Made by a program: the position numbers and the translations under genes
The notes under the pieces: generated by a model
The model's database searches: none
What the model saw: the letters and a program-made list of their open reading frames with translations, nothing else
Told to the model about the DNA's origin: nothing
NCBI RefSeq assembly: GCF_001748285.1
Contig: NZ_BDGT01000001.1
Location: forward strand, 124,001 to 188,000
From: Thermogemmatispora onikobensis
GTDB lineage: Bacteria; Chloroflexota; Ktedonobacteria; Ktedonobacterales; Ktedonobacteraceae
DNA length: 64,000 bases
Reading direction: 5' to 3'
Part shown: positions 17,401 through 23,948 of the stretch, piece after piece
Numbering within the stretch: position 1 is the stretch's first letter
How the letters are laid out: the number at the start of each line of letters is the position of its first letter

Positions 17401-18291
17401 GAGCTGGCCGTTGGCCTCGCCGGCGGCCCGGCGAGCGGCGCTGATCTGTTGCTGGGCTGCTTGACGCTGGAGGAGCAGGTCAGCGCGCCGACGTTCGGCC
17501 TCAGCCACGTTCTGCTCTAGTTGCTGCAAGCGGGTGGCCTGTTCGCTCTCGGCGGTCTCGGCGCGCGTGGCAGCGGCCTGCAGTCGCCCCCATTGGAGGT
17601 GATACCAGGAGACCAGGGCCTGACGCAGCTCGTCCTGCAGCTGAATATACTCTTGGGCACGTCTGGCCTGCTCTGCCAGCGGTCCAAGGCGTGGCTCGAT
17701 CTCGTTGACAATATCGTGAAGGCGTTGCAGGTTGCCCTCGGTCTGGCGCAGGCGCTGCTCGGCCTCTGCGCGCTGCACCTGGTAGGGGCGAATGCCGGCA
17801 GCATCCTCGAAGAGGCTGCGCCGCTCTTCGGGGCGCAGGCTCAGGGCGGCATCGATGAGGCCCTGCCCGATGACGGTATAGGAATCGTGACCGATGCGTG
17901 CCTGCGCCAACAGCAGCAGGACGTCCCTGAGACGTACTTTCTGCTTGTTGATCAGATATTCGTTCTCGCCAGAGCGGTAGCTGCGCCGCGTGACGGTGAT
18001 CTCGCTGTACTCGGAGGGCATCCAGCCTGTGCTGTTGTCGATGGTCAGCGAGACCTCGGCCATGCCGAGGGCGGCTTTGCCATGCCCGCCGGCAAAGATG
18101 ATATCTTCGCTCTTCCTGCCCCGGAGCTGGCGCATGCTCTGCTCGCCAAGGACCCAGCGAATGGCGTCAGCAATGTTGGACTTGCCGGCGCCGTTCGGCC
18201 CGACGACGGCGGTGATGCCCGGGCTGAATTCGAGGCAGGTGCGTGTTGCAAAGCTTTTGAAGCCAAGTAGCTCCAGACGCTTCAGATACAC
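14407..18291 (-). CDS. smc: Chromosome segregation ATPase SMC
   Basis: About 1294 residues, longer than the usual ~1180. The N-terminal head begins VYLKRLELLGFKSF with Walker A GPNGAGKS at residues 31-38 and IFAGG. Long Gln/Glu/Arg-rich coiled coils flank a hinge (roughly residues 520-680, LLAPLPRLVLAPAGLERAIEAALGEAL.. to ..RPLRALVTRKGAVLSLQAGWLSGG). The C-terminal head has the ABC signature LLSGGERALVSAALL and Walker B FCLLDEVDAALD. GTG 18291 is chosen; the ORF extends upstream to 18522 without homology. About 52 residues of Ser/Gly/Glu-rich sequence (coding about 14788-14945) interrupt the C-terminal head before GLPFGVEVIVQPP. It works in the condensin complex with ScpA/ScpB, which are not in this window. 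Confidence 0.95.
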   Translation of the reverse strand: MYLKRLELLGFKSFATRTCLEFSPGITAVVGPNGAGKSNIADAIRWVLGEQSMRQLRGRKSEDIIFAGGHGKAALGMAEVSLTIDNSTGWMPSEYSEITVTRRSYRSGENEYLINKQKVRLRDVLLLLAQARIGHDSYTVIGQGLIDAALSLRPEERRSLFEDAAGIRPYQVQRAEAEQRLRQTEGNLQRLHDIVNEIEPRLGPLAEQARRAQEYIQLQDELRQALVSWYHLQWGRLQAAATRAETAESEQATRLQQLEQNVAEAERRRADLLLQRQAAQQQISAARRAAGEANGQLQRLERELAVAEERVTGLQRQREEQQRQERQLRERLIATQQRLTDLEEAREQARDALDEAAQALASLEATVARAQKDYELDERRLRAAQNDLIQTQARLGATQTELGRQQKHLGERNRTLAARREALAQAQQALRSLETRLAEQRSQLQVARDEEQQLLQRKQALQRSLQEAQQELERLKGLLAEAERTRRSLADRLAMLRTWQRDLSGYSEGVRALLRAPREQVPGLLAPLPRLVLAPAGLERAIEAALGEALQGVVVTTRAEAEHCLAYLERSRAGRALLLWLHEELPPAGSLPASPALPPQAEQERAALQRLLEESPTLRQAVLGLAWQLVESEDQYQPLCYRLLAGVLLVEDLTTASQLLAQTQTFTAWAGRPLRALVTRKGAVLSLQAGWLSGGDAQGEQQGGLLHYERELRELPAQLEGQKAHIDRLNGLISEIQRAQEGRRAEQAALEREVQKNAARLQEVSRALAHSEREQERLQTELKLATSVEQQLAAEIAGLEQEVQATRERVQAHERAQQELQGLVEELQAQVEERAASYRRQQEELGRLRTQMAVKRQEAKTLERQVAEVQEQQQELRTQLEQQQLRLRQAEEQQQRLRESIARQQSELSQAREQARQAGLLVQQHEQALRELEQRLTTSEQELTTLRQAHGQCEVLYRRCLLESQRARDALEALQSQLQEDLGLSHPQELAQLLPQLAPAGAEGDGQERDEEATLRRLRRQIEQTRSRLKALGGCDPDAPRQYEEERQRFEFLSSQIADMEQAAEQLHTIISQLDATMTRQFETTFEAVNARFREHFRTLFNGGQARLELVVSKGGDRSPDGSGGHSATNGSPGGSQVRGGGQAARNGHSAEEDGETPPSEDASNTARSGLPFGVEVIVQPPGKKVQDLSLLSGGERALVSAALLFSLLEINPPPFCLLDEVDAALDESNVSRFCDILKRLAERTQFIVITHNRVTMTAAQAIYGVSMGSDSVSRLASLRLSEAEAVVARQRSG

Positions 18292-18645
18292 CGCTTGTTC
18301 CTGGTTTGTAGTACCACGGTTGGCTCGTGTGGTGTGTCCCCGATGATACCATAGCCGTGGGCCTGCCGTCGAGAGCGAGCGCCGGTCAGGGAGGCAATGA
18401 GTGAGTGAGCAATCAAACAAACAAGCAAGCTTATAAACAAGCTGGCAAGGGCAGACAGGGTGAAGGTGGTGGGACCTCTGGCGGCGCCGGTGGTGGTGCT
18501 GCTCTCCACAGCGGGCTTCCATGCGATATACTGTTCTCTATAGACCCGCGTCCGCGGGATGGCCTGCACTTGTGGAGGGGTGCTCGTGCGCGCGTGGTGC
18601 GCGAGTAGTATCACTGCCGTTTGATAAGAAGGAGTGCCGGGAGAG
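18292..18645 (+). promoter_or_regulatory. Divergent control region between smc and the following membrane protein gene
   Basis: TATACT at 18527-18532 in GCGATATACT is a likely plus-strand -10. CCCGCG-TC-CGCGGG (18545-18558) forms a perfect 6-base hairpin just downstream in the leader. A T/A-rich patch near 18420-18445 holds the inverted AGCTT/AAGCT pair and may serve the smc side. No gene is seen in these 354 bases. Confidence 0.4.
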
Positions 18646-19338
18646 ATGCTGCGCTGGTTGATCTGTCTGACGGGGTTGCTGGTCGTGGGCCTGGGGCTGG
18701 CGGTAGGCTGGCAATCGCACCAGGTTGCGTACCGCAGTAGCGGGCGAGCGGCAATTGCCCATTATCTGTCGGACCCGCAGACCCACGAGGGATATCTGCA
18801 GCTGGAAGGCAGTCCTACGCTCTATCTGCTCAGGGAGCAGGACTTTACGCCGCCTATCAAGGGGACGGCCACGCTCAAGGATCTGATGCTGGTGGCTGTG
18901 CTCTACCGTCCTGACGAGAGCACGGCGATTGATGTGCGCGCCCGGCTGGGAACCCATCTGGTTGGTTCGGCGTATGCTGTGGTGGCCGTAACGCTCTATG
19001 ACCTGAATGGGGCCGTGACACAGAAGTTCACCAGCGCGCTCTACCGCCAGTATCCCCAGGGCTTTTACGAAAACGACTGGCCGCTGGGAGGGGGAGTGAG
19101 CCTGCTGGGGCTGCTCCTTCTGCTGGGGGGAGGGGTGAGTCTGTGGAGGCGGCGCGGGGAGCGAGGAGGTGGGCCGCAGACAACGCCGGGGCAGAAGACC
19201 CGGTCAGAGGGGCCAGCCCTGGCGCCGTTGGGGCCAGCGCTGCGCCTGCCGACCAGGCCAGGGCCAGGAGCGTCGGGCAGCGGTCACTCAGGTTTGAGGC
19301 CGCCCTCGGGACCCTCCTCGTTAGGGCGGCGGTCCTGA
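18646..19338 (+). CDS. Two-TM membrane protein with an exported central domain, unknown function
   Basis: About 230 residues. An N-terminal hydrophobic helix (LRWLICLTGLLVVGLGLAVGW) is followed by a ~115-residue soluble stretch with the patterned TLYLLREQDFTPPI and DLMLVAVLYRPDESTAIDV. A second TM (VSLLGLLLLLGGGVSLW) comes next, and then a basic, Pro/Gly/Ser-rich tail. The tail looks disordered and may sit in the cytosol. ATG 18646 follows AAGGAG; GTG 18634 would add four residues. The family was not recognised. The next gene, an ArsB-like permease, is 251 bases downstream on the same strand. Confidence 0.6.
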   Translation: MLRWLICLTGLLVVGLGLAVGWQSHQVAYRSSGRAAIAHYLSDPQTHEGYLQLEGSPTLYLLREQDFTPPIKGTATLKDLMLVAVLYRPDESTAIDVRARLGTHLVGSAYAVVAVTLYDLNGAVTQKFTSALYRQYPQGFYENDWPLGGGVSLLGLLLLLGGGVSLWRRRGERGGGPQTTPGQKTRSEGPALAPLGPALRLPTRPGPGASGSGHSGLRPPSGPSSLGRRS

Positions 19339-19589
19339 GTGCAGGGCCTGGCCTGGCTGGCTTGACACTGAACCTGGCTGTCTGCTATCCTGCAGGCAGA
19401 GGCACTACGGGCCGATGGCGAGCAGGAGGGAGCCAGCGTCTGAGCGCGGTGAGGCTGTGGCGAAGCTGTGGGCCTCGTCGGTGACCTTCTCAGACCTGAG
19501 CAGGGACAGAGGCCGCCCACTGGGGGTGTCGTTTCTCTCTCCCTGGGTCTGCTGGCTGCAGTCTCCTGGCTCACCCCTGGCAGGCGCGC

Positions 19590-20906
19590 ATGTTCTTACT
19601 CTTTCCACTGCCGGCGCTCACCCGGACACTTCTGACAGCGCTGATCGCCTTGCTGACGCTGGTCGGTATCATGACACGGCCCTTTCGCTGGAACGAGGCG
19701 CTGATTGCGCTCTCCGGTGCGGTCCTTCTGTTGCTGCTTGGGCTGATCAGTCCCGTGACGGCACTGCAGACGCTGCTGGGCGATTGGAACGTCTTCCTCT
19801 TTTTTCTGGGCATGATGGCCTTATCCGCCTTCGCCGATCAGGCTGGCCTCTTCGACTGGCTGGCGATCGTCGCGGCGCGTCTGGCCCGACGGAGCGCGCG
19901 CCTGTTGCTGCTCAACGTCTTTCTGCTCGGCAGTCTCATTTCGATGGTCCTGTCGAACGACGCAACAGCGCTCATTCTGACCCCGGTGGTCTACACGCTG
20001 GTCACGCGCCTGCGACTGCCGGTGATCCCTTTTCTCTTTGCCTGTACCTTCATCGCTGATACGGCCTCCTTCCTCCTGCCGGTGAGCAACCCCATCAATA
20101 TTCTGGTCCTTTCCCGCTTTCAGCTTGACCTCTGGACCTTTGTGCGACTACTCTGGTTGCCGGCGCTGGCAGCGATTGCCATCAACATCGGAGTCTTTTT
20201 CTGGCTCTATCGTCGGGAGGTGCGAGGGAGTTTTGACCCGAAGCGTCTCCCATCGGCCCAGGAGGCGGTGAAGGAGCCGGGCTACTTTCGCTACTGCTGC
20301 CTGGTGCTGGGAGCAGTAGCGGTGGCCTATGTGGTGGCCTCGGCCAGCGGCTTCCCGCTCTCCTGTGTTGCCCTGGCGGGGGCAGCGCTCTTGCTGGTGG
20401 GGGCGTTGCGCTGGCGGCAATTCAGACCACGCGCGCTGGCTGGTCACATCTCCTGGTCGCTCTTCGGCTTTATTGCAGGCATGTTCGTCATTGTCCAGGC
20501 CGTTGAAGGGACAGGTCTGACGCGCCTGTTTGGCGAACTGCTGCTGCGTCTGTCGGGAGGCAGTGCTCTGGGGGCCGTGCTGGTAGGAACGCTGGGGGCA
20601 GCGCTGGGGACGAATCTGATCAATAATGTGCCGATGGCGGTGGTGCTGAGTGCCTCGCTGCAGGCGCTCCACGGGCAGCTCTCGCCGGCGAGGCAGCTGG
20701 CTTTTGTGGCGGCGACCATCTTCGGCTGTGATCTGGGGCCGAATCTGACGACGGTCGGTTCGCTGGCGACCGTGCTCTGGCTCCTGATCCTGCGCCAGCG
20801 CCAGCTGGACGTCTCGGGTCTGGACTACTTTAAGGTGGGCATCCTGGTAACGCCCCTGATGCTGCTGGTCGGGGCCCTGCTGATCTGGCTGCTCCTGCCA
20901 ACGTGA
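19590..20906 (+). CDS. ArsB/SLC13-type arsenite or anion efflux permease
   Basis: A 438-residue integral membrane protein with about 11-12 hydrophobic segments, the size of ArsB. Motifs match the ArsB/NhaD group of the ion-transporter superfamily: VLSNDATALILTPVV, ADTASFLLPVSNPINIL and LGTNLINNVPMAVVLSA, plus FGCDLGPNLTTVGSLATVLW near the end. It is expected to export arsenite or a related anion using the proton gradient. No arsR, arsC or arsA is adjacent, which weakens the arsenic claim. The gene begins within a few bases of a non-coding GC-rich stretch; the start has only a weak ribosome binding site (TGGCAGG). Confidence 0.75.
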   Translation: MFLLFPLPALTRTLLTALIALLTLVGIMTRPFRWNEALIALSGAVLLLLLGLISPVTALQTLLGDWNVFLFFLGMMALSAFADQAGLFDWLAIVAARLARRSARLLLLNVFLLGSLISMVLSNDATALILTPVVYTLVTRLRLPVIPFLFACTFIADTASFLLPVSNPINILVLSRFQLDLWTFVRLLWLPALAAIAINIGVFFWLYRREVRGSFDPKRLPSAQEAVKEPGYFRYCCLVLGAVAVAYVVASASGFPLSCVALAGAALLLVGALRWRQFRPRALAGHISWSLFGFIAGMFVIVQAVEGTGLTRLFGELLLRLSGGSALGAVLVGTLGAALGTNLINNVPMAVVLSASLQALHGQLSPARQLAFVAATIFGCDLGPNLTTVGSLATVLWLLILRQRQLDVSGLDYFKVGILVTPLMLLVGALLIWLLLPT

Positions 20907-20925
20907 TCCTGTTGCGACAGCTGCG

Positions 20926-20990
20926 CTTCCCCCCCTCCCTCCCTCTCTCCCTCCTTCCCGCTCTCTCCTTCAGCGCACGAGGAAGGGGGG
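20926..20990 (+). terminator. Homopyrimidine tract and GGAAGG hairpin after the ArsB-like gene
   Basis: Bases 20926-20959 are almost pure C/T. CCTTCC (20953-20958) can pair with GGAAGG (about 20981-20986), whose run continues to eight G. This may terminate the permease transcript or form a non-B DNA structure; there is no T run. Confidence 0.35.
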
Positions 20991-21048
20991 GGAGCGCTGG
21001 TAGTGGCGACCTGGACTGCTGGAGTGCAAGAAACGGAGGTGTTGTGCT

Positions 21049-21552
21049 GTGTCTGCTGTGCGTGTGCTCTGTTGCCTTGACGGGGTGAATGCCGAAGTGT
21101 TGGGCCAGGCGCTGACCCGGCTGTGGCCGCTTGCTGGCGACCAGCTGCAGCTGGGCCTCCTCTATGTTAGAGACACGCGCCCGCTAGGAGAGCTGGAACG
21201 CAGGCGAGAGCGCTTCCTGCGCCCTCCTCATCTGCCACCGATGCGTCAGGAGCAGCTGCGGCAGGCTGAGCGAGAGGCGGCACAAGAAATTCTGCAGGAA
21301 GGAGCGCGCTATATGCGGGGGGCGGAGCTGCTGCAACGCGAAGGCAGGGCTGAGCAGGAGATTGTGCGCTGCGCCCAGGAGTGGGGGGCCAGCTTGATCA
21401 TCCTCTGTGCCCGTTCGCCGCGGAGCGGGGGGGGACCTGAGCAAGGGCCGGCTTCGGTAGGCCGGGTGGCGCGCTTTGTCCTGGACCATGCAGGCTGTCC
21501 CGTCTTACTGTTGCGCGGACGGCTCCCCGCCGAGGCCACGGGGGCATCCTGA
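21049..21552 (+). CDS. UspA-like universal stress protein
   Basis: A 167-residue single-domain protein. VRVLCCLDGVNAEVLGQAL opens the fold (beta1-alpha1). GASLIILCARSP is the beta4 region, and SVGRVARFVLDHAGCPVLLLRG matches the UspA C-terminal GS-V-x-x-V-L-x-H-A-x-CPV block. The G-2x-G-9x-G ATP loop is only partly kept because a GGGPEQGPA insertion replaces the first glycines, so ATP binding is uncertain. The start is GTG 21049 with GGAGG about 13 bases upstream. It lies 142 bases behind the ArsB-like permease and may be co-transcribed in part. Confidence 0.7.
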   Translation: MSAVRVLCCLDGVNAEVLGQALTRLWPLAGDQLQLGLLYVRDTRPLGELERRRERFLRPPHLPPMRQEQLRQAEREAAQEILQEGARYMRGAELLQREGRAEQEIVRCAQEWGASLIILCARSPRSGGGPEQGPASVGRVARFVLDHAGCPVLLLRGRLPAEATGAS

Positions 21553-22076
21553 ACGCGCTTCACAGCTGCACTGCTCCCCCGCGCCAGCTAGCATCTCTCT
21601 GGTCAGCCCCCCCTGCTTCGTCTTGAGCGGGCGGCTGCACGGGCTGCTTTCTGGGCTGCCCGCAACGGTGAGGCAGTGGCTGAGGCTGAAACAGCCTGTG
21701 CCCGCCGGGCGTGAAAGACTCTGGCGGCCTCTTCCCTCCAGCCGAGTCAGGTCAGCAGCAGTCAGCCAGCCAGGGGCCAGGGTCTCCCTCCCCCGAGGGT
21801 ACCAGGAGGTTAGGAGGCTAGAGTCGCTGCTGGGAGGGAGCCGGGCTGGCTTGCGCAGTGACCTCTGCCGGAGGAAGTGGCTCTAGAAGGATTGTCTGCG
21901 CGTGATATAATCGTAAAGCGTTCGGAAATTTCGGTCACTACCGAAATAGGGCGCACCATTCCGGGCGAGAAGAGCCAGCACAGATGGCGCCACTCCAGCA
22001 TTGGCCCCCCGGGGAGTGGCAGGCGATCCGCGCAGCCCGAGGCTCTTGCGCCATGCAGTGATTGTGAGATGAGCCT
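21553..22076 (+). other. 524-base gene-free region before the response regulator
   Basis: Bases 21553-21890 are GC-rich with no supported gene and only a short CCCTC/GAGGG stem near 21790. The informative part is 21903-21947 (extended -10 plus operator-like palindrome), annotated separately. From there to the ATG at 22077 is an untranslated leader of ~160 bases. Confidence 0.4.
21903..21947 (+). promoter_or_regulatory. Extended -10 promoter with downstream ATTTCGGT palindrome
   Basis: TGATATAAT (21903-21911), the same extended -10 as moaA, is followed 16 bases later by ATTTCGGT-CACT-ACCGAAAT (21928-21947), a perfect 8-base inverted repeat across the expected initial transcribed region. It may be an operator or a 5' hairpin. 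Confidence 0.55.
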
Positions 22077-22493
22077 ATGTCACACAAGCGTGAGGAGCAG
22101 CAGCCGGAGGAGAGAGCCGGGGCAAAAACGATACTCATTGTGGAAGATGACGACGGCATCGGCGCCTTCCTGGTCCAGGCAATTTCCCAAGAGACTCCGC
22201 ACCGCGTGCTGCTGGTCCACGATGCCTTCCAGGCGCTCAAGGCGGTGCGCTCGATCAGGCCCGGACTGCTGATTCTCGACTATCAGTTGCCGGGGATGAA
22301 CGGCCTTGAATTGTTCGACCAGTTACAGGCAATGGAGGATCTGGCCGCGATCCCGACCATTCTGGTCAGCGCGCGTTTGCCGGAGCAGGAGATTCGCCAG
22401 CGCCAGATCGTGGGGCTGAGCAAGCCCTTAGAGCTGGATGAACTGCTGGAGACGATCGAGCGGCTGCTTGGGGGTGACCCTGCCTCGCGCTAA
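22077..22493 (+). CDS. Single-domain response regulator (receiver only)
   Basis: 138 residues, CheY/Spo0F-like. TILIVEDDDGIG holds the acidic pocket (Asp24-26). Asp68 in LLILDYQLPGMNG is the phospho-acceptor, TILVSAR has the conserved switch Ser (about 98), and Lys116 in GLSKPLELDEL completes the active site. No output domain is present, so it signals by protein contact or passes phosphate on. The first 16 residues (SHKREEQQPEERAGA) are a charged extension. No histidine kinase lies nearby. Confidence 0.9.
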   Translation: MSHKREEQQPEERAGAKTILIVEDDDGIGAFLVQAISQETPHRVLLVHDAFQALKAVRSIRPGLLILDYQLPGMNGLELFDQLQAMEDLAAIPTILVSARLPEQEIRQRQIVGLSKPLELDELLETIERLLGGDPASR

Positions 22494-22516
22494 GAGGGCC
22501 GTGCCAGTTCCCTTCC

Positions 22517-23557
22517 TCAGTCCTGGTCTGGCCTGGCCCTGCTGCCCTCGGTCATGGCAAGGCGCAGGTGAACGAGGCCGCTGCTGCAGCGAAGCAAGCG
22601 CTCGGTTGCTGACAGTGGAGTAGACGGAGGGGCGAAAGGGCGCCCTTCCTGGGGGTCCCACCACTGCAGCGCATCGCTCACCAGCAGCATTTCCTGCTGG
22701 TCCGAGACCAGGAGGGGGCCAGCCCAGGAAGCGACACCTCGAATAAAGTTGTAGACGTGGCGAGCCTTCCAGCGCCAGGCCGGCACGTGCAGATCCTCCG
22801 GTGAGGGGGCAGGTCGATAGCTGCCGTGCTGCTCATCCTGGGGTTCAGGTGCTGCCGTTCCCTGGGCGAGGGCCTGGACAGCGCGCACCAGAAGCTGGGC
22901 TCCGTGTTCGGCACAGCGACGTTCTAACTCCGCATAGCTGATCCCATCGGGCACACTGATCCGTTCCTGAGCCACAATCGGCCCGGCGTCCAGGCGTTCC
23001 TCGACCAAGTGCACGCTGACTCCTGTTTCACGCAGTCCCTCGCGAAAGACCCAGAACAACGGTTCTGGTCCGCGCAGGGCTGGCAGCAAAGACGGATGGA
23101 GGTTGACAGCGCCCAGGCGGGGCAGGGTCAGCAGAGAGGTGGGCAGGCGGCGTGGGAAACAGGCTATGCAGAGCAGATCGGGCTGGTACGAGGCCAGGGT
23201 GGCCCGCGTCTCCTCGGCCTGTAGACGAGCAACCTCCCAAACGGGGAGGCCGGCCCCGAGGGCCAGGGTCACTGGTGATGTTGTCAGGGAGCTGTTGACA
23301 ATGGGCAGCAAAGGGCGGGCGCCGCGTTGCCGGGCAGGGGCCAGCAGAGGACGCAAAGGGGGACGGGGTGGGACCTGCTGGAGCTGGCTCGGGAGCGTGG
23401 GAGGAAGCGGTGGAGCGGGCACTACCAGTGCACAGACAGGAATGCCGGCCTGGAGGAGGGCCTGCAGTGGCAGAGCCGAAAAGATCCCCTCCATGCCGAA
23501 GAAGAGCACGCGCGGTCTCCCTGGGAAGGGAGCAGAAGGATCAAGCGTATTTGACAT
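22517..23557 (-). CDS. Formyltransferase-domain protein (methionyl-tRNA formyltransferase-like, divergent)
   Basis: About 346 residues. RVLFFGMEGIFSALPLQALL opens the formyltransferase Rossmann fold. LGAVNLHPSLLPALRGPEPLFW carries the Asn and His of the catalytic triad, and VSVHLVEERLDAGPIVAQE the Asp. ARHVYNFIRGVASWAGPLL resembles the FMT C-terminal OB domain. A long proline-rich insert (PAPPLPPTLP.. to ..PPRPPLRPLL) interrupts the folate-site side. No def gene is adjacent, and the divergence argues against housekeeping fmt, so the formyl acceptor may be a sugar nucleotide or small molecule. The start is uncertain: ATG 23557 is used, upstream ATG 23569 is possible. It is divergent from the YggX/radical SAM operon, with the promoter overlapping its start. 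Confidence 0.65.
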   Translation of the reverse strand: MSNTLDPSAPFPGRPRVLFFGMEGIFSALPLQALLQAGIPVCALVVPAPPLPPTLPSQLQQVPPRPPLRPLLAPARQRGARPLLPIVNSSLTTSPVTLALGAGLPVWEVARLQAEETRATLASYQPDLLCIACFPRRLPTSLLTLPRLGAVNLHPSLLPALRGPEPLFWVFREGLRETGVSVHLVEERLDAGPIVAQERISVPDGISYAELERRCAEHGAQLLVRAVQALAQGTAAPEPQDEQHGSYRPAPSPEDLHVPAWRWKARHVYNFIRGVASWAGPLLVSDQQEMLLVSDALQWWDPQEGRPFAPPSTPLSATERLLRCSSGLVHLRLAMTEGSRARPDQD

Positions 23558-23579
23558 TGTTCTCAGCATTGGATACCAT
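23551..23579 (+). promoter_or_regulatory. Promoter of the YggX / radical SAM operon
   Basis: A consensus TTGACA (23551-23556), a 17-base spacer and TACCAT (23574-23579) stand 43 bases before ATG 23622. The -35 lies across the first codons of the divergent formyltransferase gene, so the two transcripts must compete or be jointly controlled. Confidence 0.5.
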
Positions 23580-23621
23580 GTAGCCAAACAGCATTTTCAG
23601 GGAAAGCGTGGGGTATCTACC

Positions 23622-23948
23622 ATGCCACGAATGGTCAACTGTGTCAAGCTGGGTCGTCAGCTCCCCGGGCTGGAGAAGCCGCCGATGCCGGGCGAGCTGG
23701 GCCAGCGGATCTACGAACAGGTCTCCGAGCAAGCCTGGCGCCTGTGGGAGACCCAGCGCACGCTGCTGATCAATCACTACGGTCTCAACCTGGCTGATCC
23801 CGAGGCACGCAAGTTCCTGCGCGAGCAGATGGAGGAATTCTTCTTTGGCGGCCAGGAAGAGCAGAAGCCAGAGGGCTGGGTGCCCGAGGACGCCGGGGTT
23901 GGCGTAGGGCCAGGGCGAAAAGGCGGCGGGCCAGCGCGCAAGAAATGA
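23622..23948 (+). CDS. YggX-family Fe(2+)-trafficking / oxidative damage protection protein
   Basis: 108 residues. MPRMVNCVKLGRQLPGLEKPPMPGELGQRIYEQVSEQAW aligns along its length with bacterial YggX: the conserved Cys7 in NCVKLG, PPxPGELG, LLINHYGLNLADPEARKFL and the final MEEFFFGG. YggX proteins protect iron-sulfur enzymes and are thought to handle labile iron in the cytosol. Relative to YggX it has a Gly/Lys-rich tail (PGRKGGGPARKK). The stop overlaps the radical SAM start as ATGA (23945-23948), so the two are translationally coupled, implying that this protein serves the cluster of its partner enzyme. Confidence 0.88.
   Translation: MPRMVNCVKLGRQLPGLEKPPMPGELGQRIYEQVSEQAWRLWETQRTLLINHYGLNLADPEARKFLREQMEEFFFGGQEEQKPEGWVPEDAGVGVGPGRKGGGPARKK

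Noticed and set aside
17521-18270. 249-residue plus-strand ORF across smc
   Set aside because: It lies entirely opposite the SMC N-terminal head and hinge; its translation is Leu/Gln/Gly-rich with no recognisable fold.
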